Assembly (NCBI GenBank): GCA_003367665.1
Contig: QKXI01000018.1
Location: 1 to 59,174, forward strand
Direction of reading: 5' to 3'
DNA length: 59,174 nt
Source of the DNA: Leifsonia sp. ku-ls
GTDB taxonomy: Bacteria; Actinomycetota; Actinomycetes; Actinomycetales; Microbacteriaceae
The notes under the pieces are model-generated. The model searched no databases. It saw nothing but the letters and a program-made list of their open reading frames with translations, and was not told the DNA's origin. Position 1 is the stretch's first letter; every line of letters starts with the position of its first letter. Below, piece by piece: positions 17,311 to 26,167 of this stretch. The position numbers and the translations under genes were made by a program.

Positions 17311-17360
17311 AATCCCCAAGCCTGTCACACCGGTTCGAGCGCACGCACGGCCGTGGGTCG

Positions 17361-17366
17361 TAGGTT
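17361..17366 (+). promoter_or_regulatory. -10 element TAGGTT of the membrane molybdoenzyme gene
   Basis: TAGGTT ends 6 nt before the ATG at 17373, the leaderless TANNNT arrangement. Confidence 0.55.
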
Positions 17367-17372
17367 TGCCGC

Positions 17373-18899
17373 ATGGCTGAGTTCTGGCGGCCGGCCGCGG
17401 CCGGCGTCGCGAGCGTCGTGGCGGGCGTCGGCGTCGCCGAGCTCGTCAGCGCGTACGTCGTGCAGAACGGCAGCCCGGTGCTGACCGTCGGCGCCCTCCT
17501 GATCGACCTCGCCCCCGCCTGGCTGAAGGAGGCGGTGATCGGAGTCTTCGGCACCGGCGACAAGGCGTTCCTGATCGTGGCGCTCGCCGTCGTGGTCGTG
17601 GCCGGCGCGGGCCTGGCGGGCTGGCTGGAGCTGCGCCGTCCGCCGCTCGGCCGCATCCTGATCGGCCTCGGCGGCGCGGTCGGCGTGCTCGCGGCCGTCA
17701 CCCGGGCGGGCAACGGCGTGCTCGACGCGGTGCCGTCCGTGCTCGCGGCGGTCGTCGCGATCCTGCTGCTCGGCTGGCTGATCGGCCTGCTGCGCGACAC
17801 GCAGCCGACGCGCGTCGCACCGCGCGGGCGGGTCAGCCGGCGGCGCTTCGTGGGGAGCACGGCGGCGACCGCCGCGGTCGGCGCCGTCGCCCTGGTCGTC
17901 GGCCAGGCCTCGGCGTCGTCCTTCCGCGGCGCGGCGGCGGCCCGCGCGGCCGTGCGGCTGCCGGCGCCGACCCGCACCGCTCCCCCGATCCCGGCCGGGG
18001 CGTCGTTCGACATCCCGGGGCTCTCGCCGCTGATCACGCCGAACGCGGACTTCTACCGCATCGACACCGCCCTGCAGATCCCCGGCATCGACCCGCGGAA
18101 CTGGCGGCTGCGCATCCACGGGATGGTCGAGCGCGAGGTGGAGCTGACCTTCGCCCAGCTGCTCGCCCTGCCGCTGGAGGAGTCGACCACCACGCTGACC
18201 TGCGTCTCGAACGAGGTCGGCGGCGACCTGATCGGCAACGCGACCTGGCTCGGCTACCCGATCCGGCATCTGCTCGCGCGGGCGAAACCGTCGTCCGACG
18301 CCGACATAATGCTGTCGACGAGCCAGGACGGCTGGACCGCGTCCACGCCGCTTGCGGCCCTGACCGACGAGCGCAACGCGATCCTCGCCGTCGGGATGAA
18401 CGGGCAGCCGCTCCCGCTGGAGCACGGCTACCCGGTGCGGATGGTCGTTCCGGGGCTGTACGGCTACGTGTCCGCGACCAAGTGGGTGGTGTCGCTCGAG
18501 GTCACCCGGTTCGACCGGGAGACGGCGTACTGGACCGAGCGCGGCTGGTCGCAGCGCGGCCCGGTGAAACTCTCCTCCCGCATCGACGTGCCCGCGGCGG
18601 GGCGCCAGGTGAAGGCCGGGACCGTGGCGGTGGCCGGCGTCGCCTGGTCGCAGCACGTCGGCGTGAGCGCCGTGCACGTGCGCGTCGACGACGGGCCCTG
18701 GCAGGAGGCCACCCTCGCCGACGCCATCTCGGTCGACACCTGGCGGCAGTGGCGCTACGCCTGGGAGGCGACGCCCGGGGCGCACACGCTGACCGCGCGC
18801 GCGACCGACGCGACAGGGAAGGTGCAGACCTCGGCCGTGCGGGACGTGGTGCCGGACGGGGCGACCGGCCTGCACACCGTTCAGGTCACGGTGGTGTGA
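17373..18899 (+). CDS. Membrane-anchored molybdopterin oxidoreductase, sulfite oxidase family
   Basis: A 508-residue enzyme with about four N-terminal membrane segments, then RGRVSRRRFVGSTAATAAVG, a twin-arginine-like signal inside the chain, then the sulfite-oxidase Moco domain. The Moco-ligating Cys is in TTTLTCVSNEVGGDLIGNA, and the C-terminal dimerisation domain (RIDVPAAGRQV to the end) is complete. The catalytic part therefore lies outside the membrane. The leaderless -10 TAGGTT lies 6 nt before the start. It heads the molybdenum island; moeB follows on the same strand after 30 nt. The electron donor substrate is not known. Confidence 0.92.
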   Translation: MAEFWRPAAAGVASVVAGVGVAELVSAYVVQNGSPVLTVGALLIDLAPAWLKEAVIGVFGTGDKAFLIVALAVVVVAGAGLAGWLELRRPPLGRILIGLGGAVGVLAAVTRAGNGVLDAVPSVLAAVVAILLLGWLIGLLRDTQPTRVAPRGRVSRRRFVGSTAATAAVGAVALVVGQASASSFRGAAAARAAVRLPAPTRTAPPIPAGASFDIPGLSPLITPNADFYRIDTALQIPGIDPRNWRLRIHGMVEREVELTFAQLLALPLEESTTTLTCVSNEVGGDLIGNATWLGYPIRHLLARAKPSSDADIMLSTSQDGWTASTPLAALTDERNAILAVGMNGQPLPLEHGYPVRMVVPGLYGYVSATKWVVSLEVTRFDRETAYWTERGWSQRGPVKLSSRIDVPAAGRQVKAGTVAVAGVAWSQHVGVSAVHVRVDDGPWQEATLADAISVDTWRQWRYAWEATPGAHTLTARATDATGKVQTSAVRDVVPDGATGLHTVQVTVV

Positions 18900-18929
18900 G
18901 CGTCGGCGCGGGTGTGGTTGGCTGAGGTC

Positions 18930-20060
18930 ATGGCCCTCCCGCCCCTGGTCGAACCCGGTCCCGAGCTGACGCCGGAGCGCGCCGCGCGCTACGCGCGAAC
19001 CACGCAGCTGCCCGGCTTCGGTCCGGTCGCGCAGCGCCGGCTGCGCGCGGCCCGGGTGCTCGTCGTGGGTGCGGGCGGCCTCGGCTCGACGGTGCTGCCG
19101 CTGCTCGCGTCCGCCGGGTTCGGCACCATCGGGATCGTCGACGACGACCGAGTGGAGCTGTCGAACCTGCCGCGCCAGGCCATCCACACGCCGTCCGACG
19201 TGGGCCGGGCGAAGGTGGCGTCGGCGGCGGAGGCCGTGCGGGCTCTCGACGACACGATCGAGGTCCGGGCGCTCGGAGAGCGACTGACCGCCGAGAACGC
19301 GCGGGAGGTGCTGGCCGGCTACGACCTCGTGCTGGACGGCAGCGACAACTTCCCGACGCGCTACCTGGTCGACGACGCCGCGACGCTCACCGGCATCCCC
19401 GTCGTCTGGGGCGCTGTGCACCAGACCGGCGGCCAGGCCGGGCTCAGCTGGGCGGCGCAGGGGCCCACCTACCGCGACCTCTTCCCCGTGCCGCCCGCGC
19501 CGGGGAGCGTGGCCAGCTGCGCCGAGGCCGGTGCCCTGCCGTCGGTCTGCGGCGTCATCGGGAGCCTGATGGTGAGCCAGGCGATCCTGCTGGTCACGGG
19601 GACGGGCGACCCGCTGCTCGGCCGCGTCGTCGTCCACGACGGCCTGCGCGGCACGTTCCGGGAGCTGGCCTACGCCCGCGACCCGGAAGCGCCGCCGGTC
19701 ACCGGGCTCATCGACTACGACCTGTTCTGCGGCGTGAGCGACACCATGTCGCCCGCCGAGCTGCACGCGCGCCTGCTCGCGGGCGAACCGCACACGGTGC
19801 TCGACGTGCGCGAGCCGTGGGAGGCCGACATCGTCGAGCTGCCCGGCTCGCTACTGGTGCCGCTCGGGGTCATCGAGCGCGACGCGGCCGGCGTCGCCGC
19901 GCGGCTCCCCTCCGACCCGCTCGTGATCGTCTGCCACCACGGTATCCGCGCCGAGACCGCCCGGCGGCTGCTCGCCGAGGCCGGCACGCCGGGCCTCGTG
20001 CTGGCCGGCGGCATCGAGGCGTGGGCCCGCGACGTCGACCCGAGCCTCCCCCGGTACTGA
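18930..20060 (+). CDS. moeB: MoeB/ThiF-type adenylyltransferase with rhodanese domain
   Basis: Adenylates the C-terminal Gly of MoaD (or ThiS) and helps load sulfur onto it. The 376-residue protein has the E1-like nucleotide motif VVGAGGLGSTVLPLLASAG, DDDRVELSNLPRQ, and SCAEAGALPSVCGVIGS with the conserved Cys, followed by a rhodanese domain (from about residue 275) with the persulfide loop CHHGIRAETA. The usual zinc tetracysteine is missing: CYRC is replaced by TYRD and the later CxxC by DPEAPP. The ATG at 18930 is chosen over an in-frame GTG at 18912; TTGGCT lies 6 nt upstream. It sits between two other Moco genes. Confidence 0.9.
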   Translation: MALPPLVEPGPELTPERAARYARTTQLPGFGPVAQRRLRAARVLVVGAGGLGSTVLPLLASAGFGTIGIVDDDRVELSNLPRQAIHTPSDVGRAKVASAAEAVRALDDTIEVRALGERLTAENAREVLAGYDLVLDGSDNFPTRYLVDDAATLTGIPVVWGAVHQTGGQAGLSWAAQGPTYRDLFPVPPAPGSVASCAEAGALPSVCGVIGSLMVSQAILLVTGTGDPLLGRVVVHDGLRGTFRELAYARDPEAPPVTGLIDYDLFCGVSDTMSPAELHARLLAGEPHTVLDVREPWEADIVELPGSLLVPLGVIERDAAGVAARLPSDPLVIVCHHGIRAETARRLLAEAGTPGLVLAGGIEAWARDVDPSLPRY

Positions 20061-20091
20061 CCGTGTCCGTCCTCCGCGGGATACTGAACCC

Positions 20092-21306
20092 ATGACCACA
20101 GCGCGCAGCGTCGAGGAGCATGCCGGGATCGTCGCGCGGATGCTCGAGCCGCTCAGCGCCGAACCCCCCGCCGAGACCGTGCCGCTCGCCGCGGCGCTCG
20201 GCCGGGTCACGGCCGGCGAGGTGCGGTCGGAGGTCGACCTCCCGCTGTTCCGCAACGCGCAGATGGACGGCTACGCGGTGCGGGCCGCCGACGTCCGCTC
20301 CGTTCCCGTGGCGTTGGAGGTGAGCGGCGACATCCCCGCCGGCCGTACCAGCCCCGTGAGCCTCATCGCCGGGACCGCGCTGCGCATCATGACCGGAGCA
20401 CCGGTGCCGACGGGCGCCGACGCGATCGTCCCCGTCGAGGACACGGAGCTGATCCTCGGCCGCGACGACGACCTGGAGGGCGCGGTCGTGGAGATCCGGC
20501 GTGCCCGCACCGCCGGGGAGTACGTGCGCGAACGCGGCAGCGATGTCCGGCGCGGCGACGTGCTCGTGCCGGCCGGGACGCGGCTCGCGCCCCGGCATCT
20601 CGCCGCGCTCGCGGCCGCCGGGGTCGAGACGGTGTCGGTGCGCGCCCGGCTGCGCGTGGCGGTGCTCACCACCGGCTCGGAGCTCGTCCACTCCGGCACC
20701 CCCGCGCACGGCCAGGTGTACGACGCCAACGGCATCGCCATCGCGGCCCTGGTCGAGGAGGCCGGAGCGGTCGTCTCGGCGCGGGCGAGCAGCGACGACG
20801 ACCCCCACACGTTCGAACGCCTCCTGGACGACGCGCTCGCCGTGAGCGACCTGGTCATCACCTCCGGCGGCATCTCCAAGGGCGCGTACGAGGTGGTGCG
20901 AGAGGTGCTGCTGCCGCGCGGCGCCGACGTGACGACGGTGGCGATGCAACCGGGCGGCCCGCAGGCCACCGCGGTCGTGGACGGCGTTCCGATCGTCGCG
21001 TTCCCGGGCAACCCGGTCAGCACCCAGGTCTCGTTCGCCGTGTTCCTGCGCGGCCCGCTGCGCGCCGCGGCCGGCCTGCCGCCGCTGCCGCCGCGCGAGG
21101 CGACGCTGACGGAGGCCGTGCGCTCCGTGCCCGGCCGCCGCCAGTTCCTGCGCGGCCGGCTCGACGATGGCGGAGGCGTCGCGCCCGTCGCCGGGCCGTC
21201 GTCGCACCTGGTGGCCGCGATGGCGAAGGCCGACGTCCTGATCGATGTTCCCGTGGAGGCGGAGGCGCTCGACGCCGGCTCCGCCGTGACAGTCTGGACG
21301 CTATGA
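20092..21306 (+). CDS. moeA: Molybdopterin molybdenumtransferase
   Basis: Inserts molybdate into adenylated molybdopterin. The 404-residue protein shows the MoeA landmarks: PLFRNAQMDGYAVRA, GTALRIMTGAPVPTGADAIV, TGSELV, GQVYDANG, TSGGISKG, and VAFPGNPVS near residue 305, followed by the C-terminal domain. GATACT lies 6 nt before the ATG, a weak leaderless -10, and the gene follows moeB by 31 nt. Its stop overlaps the next start by ATGA, so moeA, moaC-mog and moaE are translated in a coupled series. Confidence 0.95.
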   Translation: MTTARSVEEHAGIVARMLEPLSAEPPAETVPLAAALGRVTAGEVRSEVDLPLFRNAQMDGYAVRAADVRSVPVALEVSGDIPAGRTSPVSLIAGTALRIMTGAPVPTGADAIVPVEDTELILGRDDDLEGAVVEIRRARTAGEYVRERGSDVRRGDVLVPAGTRLAPRHLAALAAAGVETVSVRARLRVAVLTTGSELVHSGTPAHGQVYDANGIAIAALVEEAGAVVSARASSDDDPHTFERLLDDALAVSDLVITSGGISKGAYEVVREVLLPRGADVTTVAMQPGGPQATAVVDGVPIVAFPGNPVSTQVSFAVFLRGPLRAAAGLPPLPPREATLTEAVRSVPGRRQFLRGRLDDGGGVAPVAGPSSHLVAAMAKADVLIDVPVEAEALDAGSAVTVWTL

Positions 21307-22283
21307 CGCAGTTGACCCACCTCGACGCCGACGGCCGTGCCCGCATGGTCGATGTCGGAGGCAAGCCGGAGACCGACCGGGAGGCGGTCGCACGCGGCCG
21401 GTTCGTGACCACCCCCGAGGTGGTCCGGCTGGTGGCCGCCGACGACCTGCCCAAAGCGGATGTGCTCGCCACCGCGCGCATCGCCGGGATCGGCGGCGCC
21501 AAGCGCACGAGCGAACTCATCCCGCTCTGCCACCCGCTCCCTTTGAACGGCGTGCGCGTCGACTTCGAGCTGGACCCTGACGCCGGCGCCATCGACATCG
21601 AGGTCGTCGCGCGCACCCACGGTCGCACCGGCGTGGAGATGGAGGCGCTCACCGCCGTCGCCGTGGCGGGGCTCACGCTGCACGACATGGTGAAGGCGGT
21701 GGACCCGGCGGCGACGCTGACCGACGTCCGGCTCGTCGCCAAGAGCGGCGGGAAGCGCGGAGAGTGGCGGCGGGAGGGTGAGCAGCCGTCGGCGGCCGCC
21801 ACCGCCCCGGCCACGACCCATCCCGCGATCGTGCTGGTCGCGTCCACGCGTGCCGCCCACGGCGTGTACGAGGACACCACCGGCCCGCTGATCGCCGACT
21901 GGCTGGCCGAGCGCCGCCTGCCCGCCGACGTCCGGGTGGTCGCCGACGCCGAGGTGGACGCCGCCCTGCGCGCGGCCGTGGCGGAGCGTCCGCTCGTCCT
22001 CATCACCACCGGCGGGACCGGCGTCTCGCCGACCGACCGCACGCCGGAGGCCACGGAGGCGCTGCTCGACCGCACGCTGCCCGGCGTCGAGGAGGCCCTG
22101 CGGGCGCGCGGCGCCGCGGCGACCCCGCTCGCGGCCCTGAGCCGCGGCCGGGTCGGGGTGGCCGGTTCGACCCTGGTGGTCAACCTGCCCGGCTCGCGCG
22201 GCGGCGTCACCGACGGGCTCGCGGTGCTCGACGACCTGCTCCCCCATCTGCTCGACCAACTGCGCGGAGGCGACCACTCGTGA
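21303..22283 (+). CDS. MoaC-MogA/MoaB fusion protein of Moco synthesis
   Basis: One 326-residue chain carries two steps of the pathway. Residues 1 to about 158 are MoaC (cyclic pyranopterin monophosphate synthase): MVDVGGKPETDREAVA, LIPLCHPLPL, EVVARTHGRTGVEMEALTA, HDMVKAVD and the catalytic LVAKSGGKRG. After a short Ala/Pro linker, about 175-326 is MogA/MoaB (molybdopterin adenylyltransferase): TTGGTGVSPTDRTPEAT and the C-terminal LPGSRGGV. Start overlaps the moeA stop and its own stop overlaps moaE, both by 4 nt. The fusion is known in several actinobacteria. Confidence 0.93.
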   Translation: MTQLTHLDADGRARMVDVGGKPETDREAVARGRFVTTPEVVRLVAADDLPKADVLATARIAGIGGAKRTSELIPLCHPLPLNGVRVDFELDPDAGAIDIEVVARTHGRTGVEMEALTAVAVAGLTLHDMVKAVDPAATLTDVRLVAKSGGKRGEWRREGEQPSAAATAPATTHPAIVLVASTRAAHGVYEDTTGPLIADWLAERRLPADVRVVADAEVDAALRAAVAERPLVLITTGGTGVSPTDRTPEATEALLDRTLPGVEEALRARGAAATPLAALSRGRVGVAGSTLVVNLPGSRGGVTDGLAVLDDLLPHLLDQLRGGDHS

Positions 22284-22693
22284 GCGACATCCTGGCCACG
22301 GTCACGGCGGACCCGCTCGACCCGTCCACCGTCGACGAGTTCGTCTGGCGAGCGGAGGCGGGCGCTGTCGTGTCGTTCCAGGGCGTGGTGCGCGACCACG
22401 ACGGGGGCAAAGGCGTCGTCTCGCTCGACTACCGGGCGCATCCCGAGGCCGAGCAGTTCCTCCTGGCGTGCTGCGAGGAAGTCGCGCGCACCAGCGGTCT
22501 GCGCGTGGCCGCGCAGCACCGCGTCGGCTCGCTGACCATCGGCGACCTGGCGCTCGTCGCCGCGGTGGCGGCCCCGCACCGCGCCGAGGCGTTCGCGGCC
22601 TGCGCGGAGCTGGTGGAGATCATCAAGGCGCGGGTGCCGATCTGGAAACGGCAGCACTTCACCGACGGCGCCTCGGAGTGGGTGGGGCTCTAA
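22280..22693 (+). CDS. moaE: Molybdopterin synthase catalytic subunit
   Basis: Converts cyclic pyranopterin monophosphate to molybdopterin together with MoaD. The 137-residue protein has the family features GAVVSFQGVVRDHDGG near residue 28, LDYRAHPEAE, RVGSLTIGDLALVAAVAAPHR, and the catalytic Lys region EIIKARVPIWKRQ. GTG start overlaps the upstream stop. Its partner moaD is on the other strand about 4 kb away. Confidence 0.95.
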   Translation: MSDILATVTADPLDPSTVDEFVWRAEAGAVVSFQGVVRDHDGGKGVVSLDYRAHPEAEQFLLACCEEVARTSGLRVAAQHRVGSLTIGDLALVAAVAAPHRAEAFAACAELVEIIKARVPIWKRQHFTDGASEWVGL

Positions 22694-22703
22694 GCTTCCA
22701 TAA

Positions 22704-22715
22704 CCGCACTTGCGG
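22704..22715. promoter_or_regulatory. Inverted repeat upstream of the Mop regulator
   Basis: CCGCA, spacer CT, TGCGG forms a short perfect inverted repeat just before the -10 of the regulator-modABC operon. It could be its operator; arms are short, so this is speculative. Confidence 0.3.
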
Positions 22716-22718
22716 CCG

Positions 22719-22724
22719 TACGCT
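22719..22724 (+). promoter_or_regulatory. -10 element TACGCT of the Mop regulator-modABC operon
   Basis: TACGCT lies 7 nt before the GTG at 22732 and separates this operon from moaE. It implies a leaderless transcript and an operon independent of moeA-moaE. Confidence 0.5.
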
Positions 22725-22731
22725 GGGGCTC

Positions 22732-23154
22732 GTGCCGCAGATACGGATCAAGGATGCCGCCCTCTACCTCGGCGTGAGCGACGACACCGTCCGCCGCTGG
22801 ATCGAGGCGGGGCTGCTCGGCAGCGCCCGCGACGACAGCGGACGCACGGTCGTCGACGGCTTCGAGCTGGCACAGCTGGCCAAGCAGAACGCGGTCCTCC
22901 CCACCGACCCGTCGGGCGTCGCCGGCTCGGCGCGCAACCGCTTCGTGGGCCTGGTGACCGACATCGTCGCCGACCGGGTGATGGCGCAGGTGGAGCTGCA
23001 GTGCGGACCGCATCGCGTGGTCTCGCTCATCAGCAGCGAGGCGGTGCGCGAGCTCGGACTGGAGCTCGGCTCGGTGGCGGTGGCCGTCGTCAAGGCGACG
23101 AACGTCATCGTGGAGGCCCCGGCGGGCCGGGGCGCCACGGGGGTGTCCCGGTGA
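22732..23154 (+). CDS. Molybdate-responsive regulator: MerR-like helix-turn-helix plus Mop domain
   Basis: A 140-residue protein. Residues 1-60 are a MerR/excisionase-type winged helix (RIKDAALYLGVSDDTVRRWI, then EAGLL), and residues about 68-132 form one Mop/TOBE molybdate-binding domain (SARNRFVGLVTDIVADRVMA to VVKATNVIVE). It is the first gene of the modABC operon and overlaps modA by 4 nt, so it probably senses molybdate and controls this operon; the role is inferred from the domains and position. It resembles the single-Mop DNA-binding proteins of actinobacteria rather than ModE. Confidence 0.85.
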   Translation: MPQIRIKDAALYLGVSDDTVRRWIEAGLLGSARDDSGRTVVDGFELAQLAKQNAVLPTDPSGVAGSARNRFVGLVTDIVADRVMAQVELQCGPHRVVSLISSEAVRELGLELGSVAVAVVKATNVIVEAPAGRGATGVSR

Positions 23155-23966
23155 CCCGCGTCGGCCTCCGGCGTACGCGCGTGGGGGCGACCGTGGCGCT
23201 GGCGGCCGCGGCCGGTCTGCTGCTCACCGGCTGCAGCGCGGCCGGCGGGTCGGCCGCGACGACGAGTCCCACAGCCTCCTCCGAGGACGTGCACGGCACC
23301 GTGACCGTGTTCGCCGCCGCCTCCCTCACCGCGACGTTCACGCGGCTCGGCACGGAGTTCGAGGCGGCGCATCCCGGCACGAAGGTCACGTTCTCGTTCG
23401 CCGGCTCCTCCGACCTCGTCTCCCAGCTGACCGCCGGCGCGCCGGCCGACGTCTTCGCCTCCGCCGACGAGAAGAACATGACGAAAGCGGTCGACGCGGG
23501 CGTGATCGACGGCACGCCGAAGGACTTCGCCACGAACGTGCTCGCGATCGCCGTGCCTCCGGGCAACCCCGCGCACGTGAAGAGCTTCTCCGACCTGGCC
23601 TCGCCGGCCGTGAAGACGGTGGTCTGCGCCCCGCAGGTGCCGTGCGGCGCCGCGACCGCCGCCGTCGAGAAGTCGAGCGGGGTCACCCTCGCGCCGGTGA
23701 GCCAGGAGTCGTCGGTCACCGACGTCCTCGGCAAGGTGATCTCGGGCGAGGCGGACGCGGGCATCGTGTACGCGACGGACGTGAAGGGCGCGGGCGCGAA
23801 GGTCGACGCCGTCCCGTTCCCGGAGGCGGCGACGACGGTCAACGTGTATCCCATCGCGCCGGTCGGGCACGCGCCCAACCCGGAGGGCGCGACGGCCTTC
23901 GTCGCCTTCGTCACCGGCCCGGAGGGCCGATCGGCGCTGAAGGCCGCGGGCTTCGGCCTGCCGTGA
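23151..23966 (+). CDS. modA: Molybdate ABC transporter substrate-binding lipoprotein
   Basis: Captures molybdate outside the membrane and delivers it to ModB. The 271-residue precursor has an Arg-rich N terminus, a hydrophobic core and the lipobox LLLTGC near residue 27. The mature part starts with the ModA pattern [16 protein letters not shown], then [20 protein letters not shown] with substrate-contacting Ser residues, and [11 protein letters not shown] start overlaps the regulator stop as GTGA. Confidence 0.93.
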   Translation: MTRVGLRRTRVGATVALAAAAGLLLTGCSAAGGSAATTSPTASSEDVHGTVTVFAAASLTATFTRLGTEFEAAHPGTKVTFSFAGSSDLVSQLTAGAPADVFASADEKNMTKAVDAGVIDGTPKDFATNVLAIAVPPGNPAHVKSFSDLASPAVKTVVCAPQVPCGAATAAVEKSSGVTLAPVSQESSVTDVLGKVISGEADAGIVYATDVKGAGAKVDAVPFPEAATTVNVYPIAPVGHAPNPEGATAFVAFVTGPEGRSALKAAGFGLP

Positions 23967-23973
23967 GCCGGCG

Positions 23974-24771
23974 ATGAACGTCCGTCTCGGCGCGCCGCGC
24001 TGGGTGCTCGCCGTCGCCGCGGTCGGAGCGCTGTTCGTGCTGCTGCCGCTGCTCGCGATGGCCGCGCGGGTCGACTGGGCGCACTTCGTCCCACTCGTCA
24101 CGTCGCCGTCGTCGGTGGACGCGCTGCTCCTCAGCCTGCGCACGTCGCTCCTGGCGACCGTGGGCTGCCTGGTGCTCGGCGTCCCGATGGCCGTGGTGCT
24201 CGCCCGGGTGCCCTTCGCCGGACAGCGGGTGGTCCGTGCGATCGTGCTGCTGCCGCTGGTGCTGCCGCCGGTCGTCGGCGGCCTCGCGCTCCTGGCCCTG
24301 TACGGCCGGCGCGGGCTGCTCGGCGGCGCCCTCGACGTGGCGTTCTCGACGCCGGCGGTGGTGATCGCGCAGACCTTCGTGGCCCTGCCGTTCCTGGTGC
24401 TCAGCCTGGAGGGCGCGCTGCGGTCGGCCGGGGAACGCTACGAGGCGGTGGCGGCGACGCTGGGCGCCCGGCCCTCCGCCGTGCTGTTCCGGGTCACGCT
24501 GCCGCTGGTGCTTCCTGCCGTCGTCTCCGGCGCCATCCTGTCGTTCGCCCGGGCGCTCGGTGAGTTCGGCGCGACGCTCACGTTCGCCGGGAGCCTCCAG
24601 GGCGTGACCCGCACGCTGCCGTTGGAGATCTACCTGCAGCGGGAGACCGACCCGGACGCCGCCGTGGCCCTCTCGCTCGTGCTCGTCGCGGTCGCCATCG
24701 CGGTGGTCGCCGTCGCGCACGGCGCGGGCGAGCGGGTGCGGCCGTGGCGCGCCGGGAGGGCGAAGGCATGA
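23974..24771 (+). CDS. modB: Molybdate ABC transporter permease
   Basis: A 265-residue inner-membrane permease with about six membrane segments and the ABC-permease coupling loop [25 protein letters not shown], with the EAA-type Gly. [16 protein letters not shown] is the conserved end of ModB. It starts 7 nt after modA stops and its TGA overlaps the modC ATG. Confidence 0.93.
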   Translation: MNVRLGAPRWVLAVAAVGALFVLLPLLAMAARVDWAHFVPLVTSPSSVDALLLSLRTSLLATVGCLVLGVPMAVVLARVPFAGQRVVRAIVLLPLVLPPVVGGLALLALYGRRGLLGGALDVAFSTPAVVIAQTFVALPFLVLSLEGALRSAGERYEAVAATLGARPSAVLFRVTLPLVLPAVVSGAILSFARALGEFGATLTFAGSLQGVTRTLPLEIYLQRETDPDAAVALSLVLVAVAIAVVAVAHGAGERVRPWRAGRAKA

Positions 24772-25793
24772 GCCTGCATCTGGACGCGGCGCTCGACGCC
24801 CGCGACGTCGCCGTGTCGCTGTCCCTGGCCGACGGCGAGACCCTCGCCCTGCTCGGCCCGAACGGCGCAGGCAAGTCGACGGTGCTCGGGATGCTCGCCG
24901 GCCTGGTCCGCCCCGACCGCGGCCGGGCGACGCTCGGAGGCGACGTGCTGTTCGACCTGCCGGCGACCTGGCAGCCGCCGCACCGCCGCGGCGTCGCGCT
25001 GCTCGCGCAGGACCCGCTGCTCTTCCCGCACCTGACCGTGCGGCACAACGTCGCCTTCGGCCCCCGGTCCTCCGGGGCCTCCCGCGCCGAAGCGACCGGC
25101 CTGGCCGACGAGTGGATGCGGCGCACGGCGACCGACGCGTTCGCCGACCGCCGCCCGGCCGAGCTGTCCGGCGGCCAGGCGCAGCGCGTCGCCATCGCCC
25201 GTGCGCTCGCAGCCGAGCCGCGCCTGCTGCTGCTCGACGAGCCGCTGTCGGCCTTGGATGTCGCGGTGGCGGCCGACGTGCGCGGCACGCTCTCCGACGT
25301 GCTGGCCGGCCGCACCACGGTCCTCGTGACGCACGACGCGCTCGACGCCTACCTGCTCGCCGACCGCGTCGCCGTGATGCACGACGGCCGGGTCGTCGAG
25401 GAGGGACCGACACGCCGCGTGCTGGAGCGGCCGCGGCATCCGTTCACGGCGGAACTCTCCGGCCTGACGCTCGTGCGCGGCGTCCGCACGCCCGACGGGA
25501 TGCGGGGCGAGGACGGGATGACGCTCCTCGGTCAGGCGACGGAACGGATCGAGCCGGGCACGCCGGTCCTGGCGGCGGTGCGTCCCTCCGCCGTGCGGCC
25601 GGGCGACGCGGTCGGTGCTTCCATCGGCGCCACGGTCACGGCTCTCGAGCCTCAGGCCGACCTGGTCCGCGTGCGCACGGATCGGCTCGACGCGCTCGTC
25701 CCCCCTGCCGATGTGGCCGACCTGCGCCTGCGCGTCGGCTCGCGCGTCGGCCTCGAGGTCCCGCGATCCGCGGTCACCATCTACCCGGCCTGA
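24768..25793 (+). CDS. modC: Molybdate ABC transporter ATP-binding protein
   Basis: ATPase of the molybdate importer, 341 residues. Walker [10 protein letters not shown] is near residue 31, the signature LSGGQAQR near 131 and Walker [13 protein letters not shown] near 153; the H-loop His is in VTHDALDAY. The C-terminal 80 residues form a TOBE/Mop domain that may bind molybdate for feedback control, as in other ModC. Start ATG overlaps the modB stop by 4 nt and ends the operon. Confidence 0.94.
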   Translation: MSLHLDAALDARDVAVSLSLADGETLALLGPNGAGKSTVLGMLAGLVRPDRGRATLGGDVLFDLPATWQPPHRRGVALLAQDPLLFPHLTVRHNVAFGPRSSGASRAEATGLADEWMRRTATDAFADRRPAELSGGQAQRVAIARALAAEPRLLLLDEPLSALDVAVAADVRGTLSDVLAGRTTVLVTHDALDAYLLADRVAVMHDGRVVEEGPTRRVLERPRHPFTAELSGLTLVRGVRTPDGMRGEDGMTLLGQATERIEPGTPVLAAVRPSAVRPGDAVGASIGATVTALEPQADLVRVRTDRLDALVPPADVADLRLRVGSRVGLEVPRSAVTIYPA

Positions 25794-25822
25794 GACGGGT
25801 CCCCTGCGACCGAGACCGGGCG

Positions 25823-25828
25823 TAGGTT
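25823..25828 (+). promoter_or_regulatory. -10 element TAGGTT of the 110-aa gene
   Basis: TAGGTT, then 6 nt, then ATG at 25835: leaderless pattern, which makes the two genes that follow a unit separate from modABC. Confidence 0.5.
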
Positions 25829-25834
25829 CGGAAC

Positions 25835-26167
25835 ATGGCTGCGGACGATTCGCACGAGGCTCTGGCGGCACGCCTGCGCTCGCGCGTCCGTGACACCGGC
25901 ACCGCGCCCCAGCCGCTGCGCGAGGTCGCCTTCGCGCTCGGCGCGAGCCGCGACACCGCGGAGAGAGGCCCGATCGCCGATCTGGCCGCACTGGTCGGAT
26001 CCGCCTCGTTCCTCGTCACGGATGCTCAGGTGCGGGAGGCGCGCGAGGAGGCCGGGTCGGAGGTGGCAACGTTCGAAGTGGTGATGTCCGCCAGCGTCGG
26101 CGCGGGTCTGGCGCGGTGGGATGCCGCTTCGCGCTCGATCGAGGAGGCGACGGATGCGGCTTCCTGA
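25835..26167 (+). CDS. Hypothetical protein upstream of an AhpD-like gene (110 aa)
   Basis: A soluble 110-residue alpha-helical protein with no recognised motif. It overlaps the next gene by 14 nt and so is likely to work with the AhpD-like protein, or to regulate it by coupling. The leaderless -10 TAGGTT fixes the start. Function unknown. Confidence 0.7.
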   Translation: MAADDSHEALAARLRSRVRDTGTAPQPLREVAFALGASRDTAERGPIADLAALVGSASFLVTDAQVREAREEAGSEVATFEVVMSASVGAGLARWDAASRSIEEATDAAS

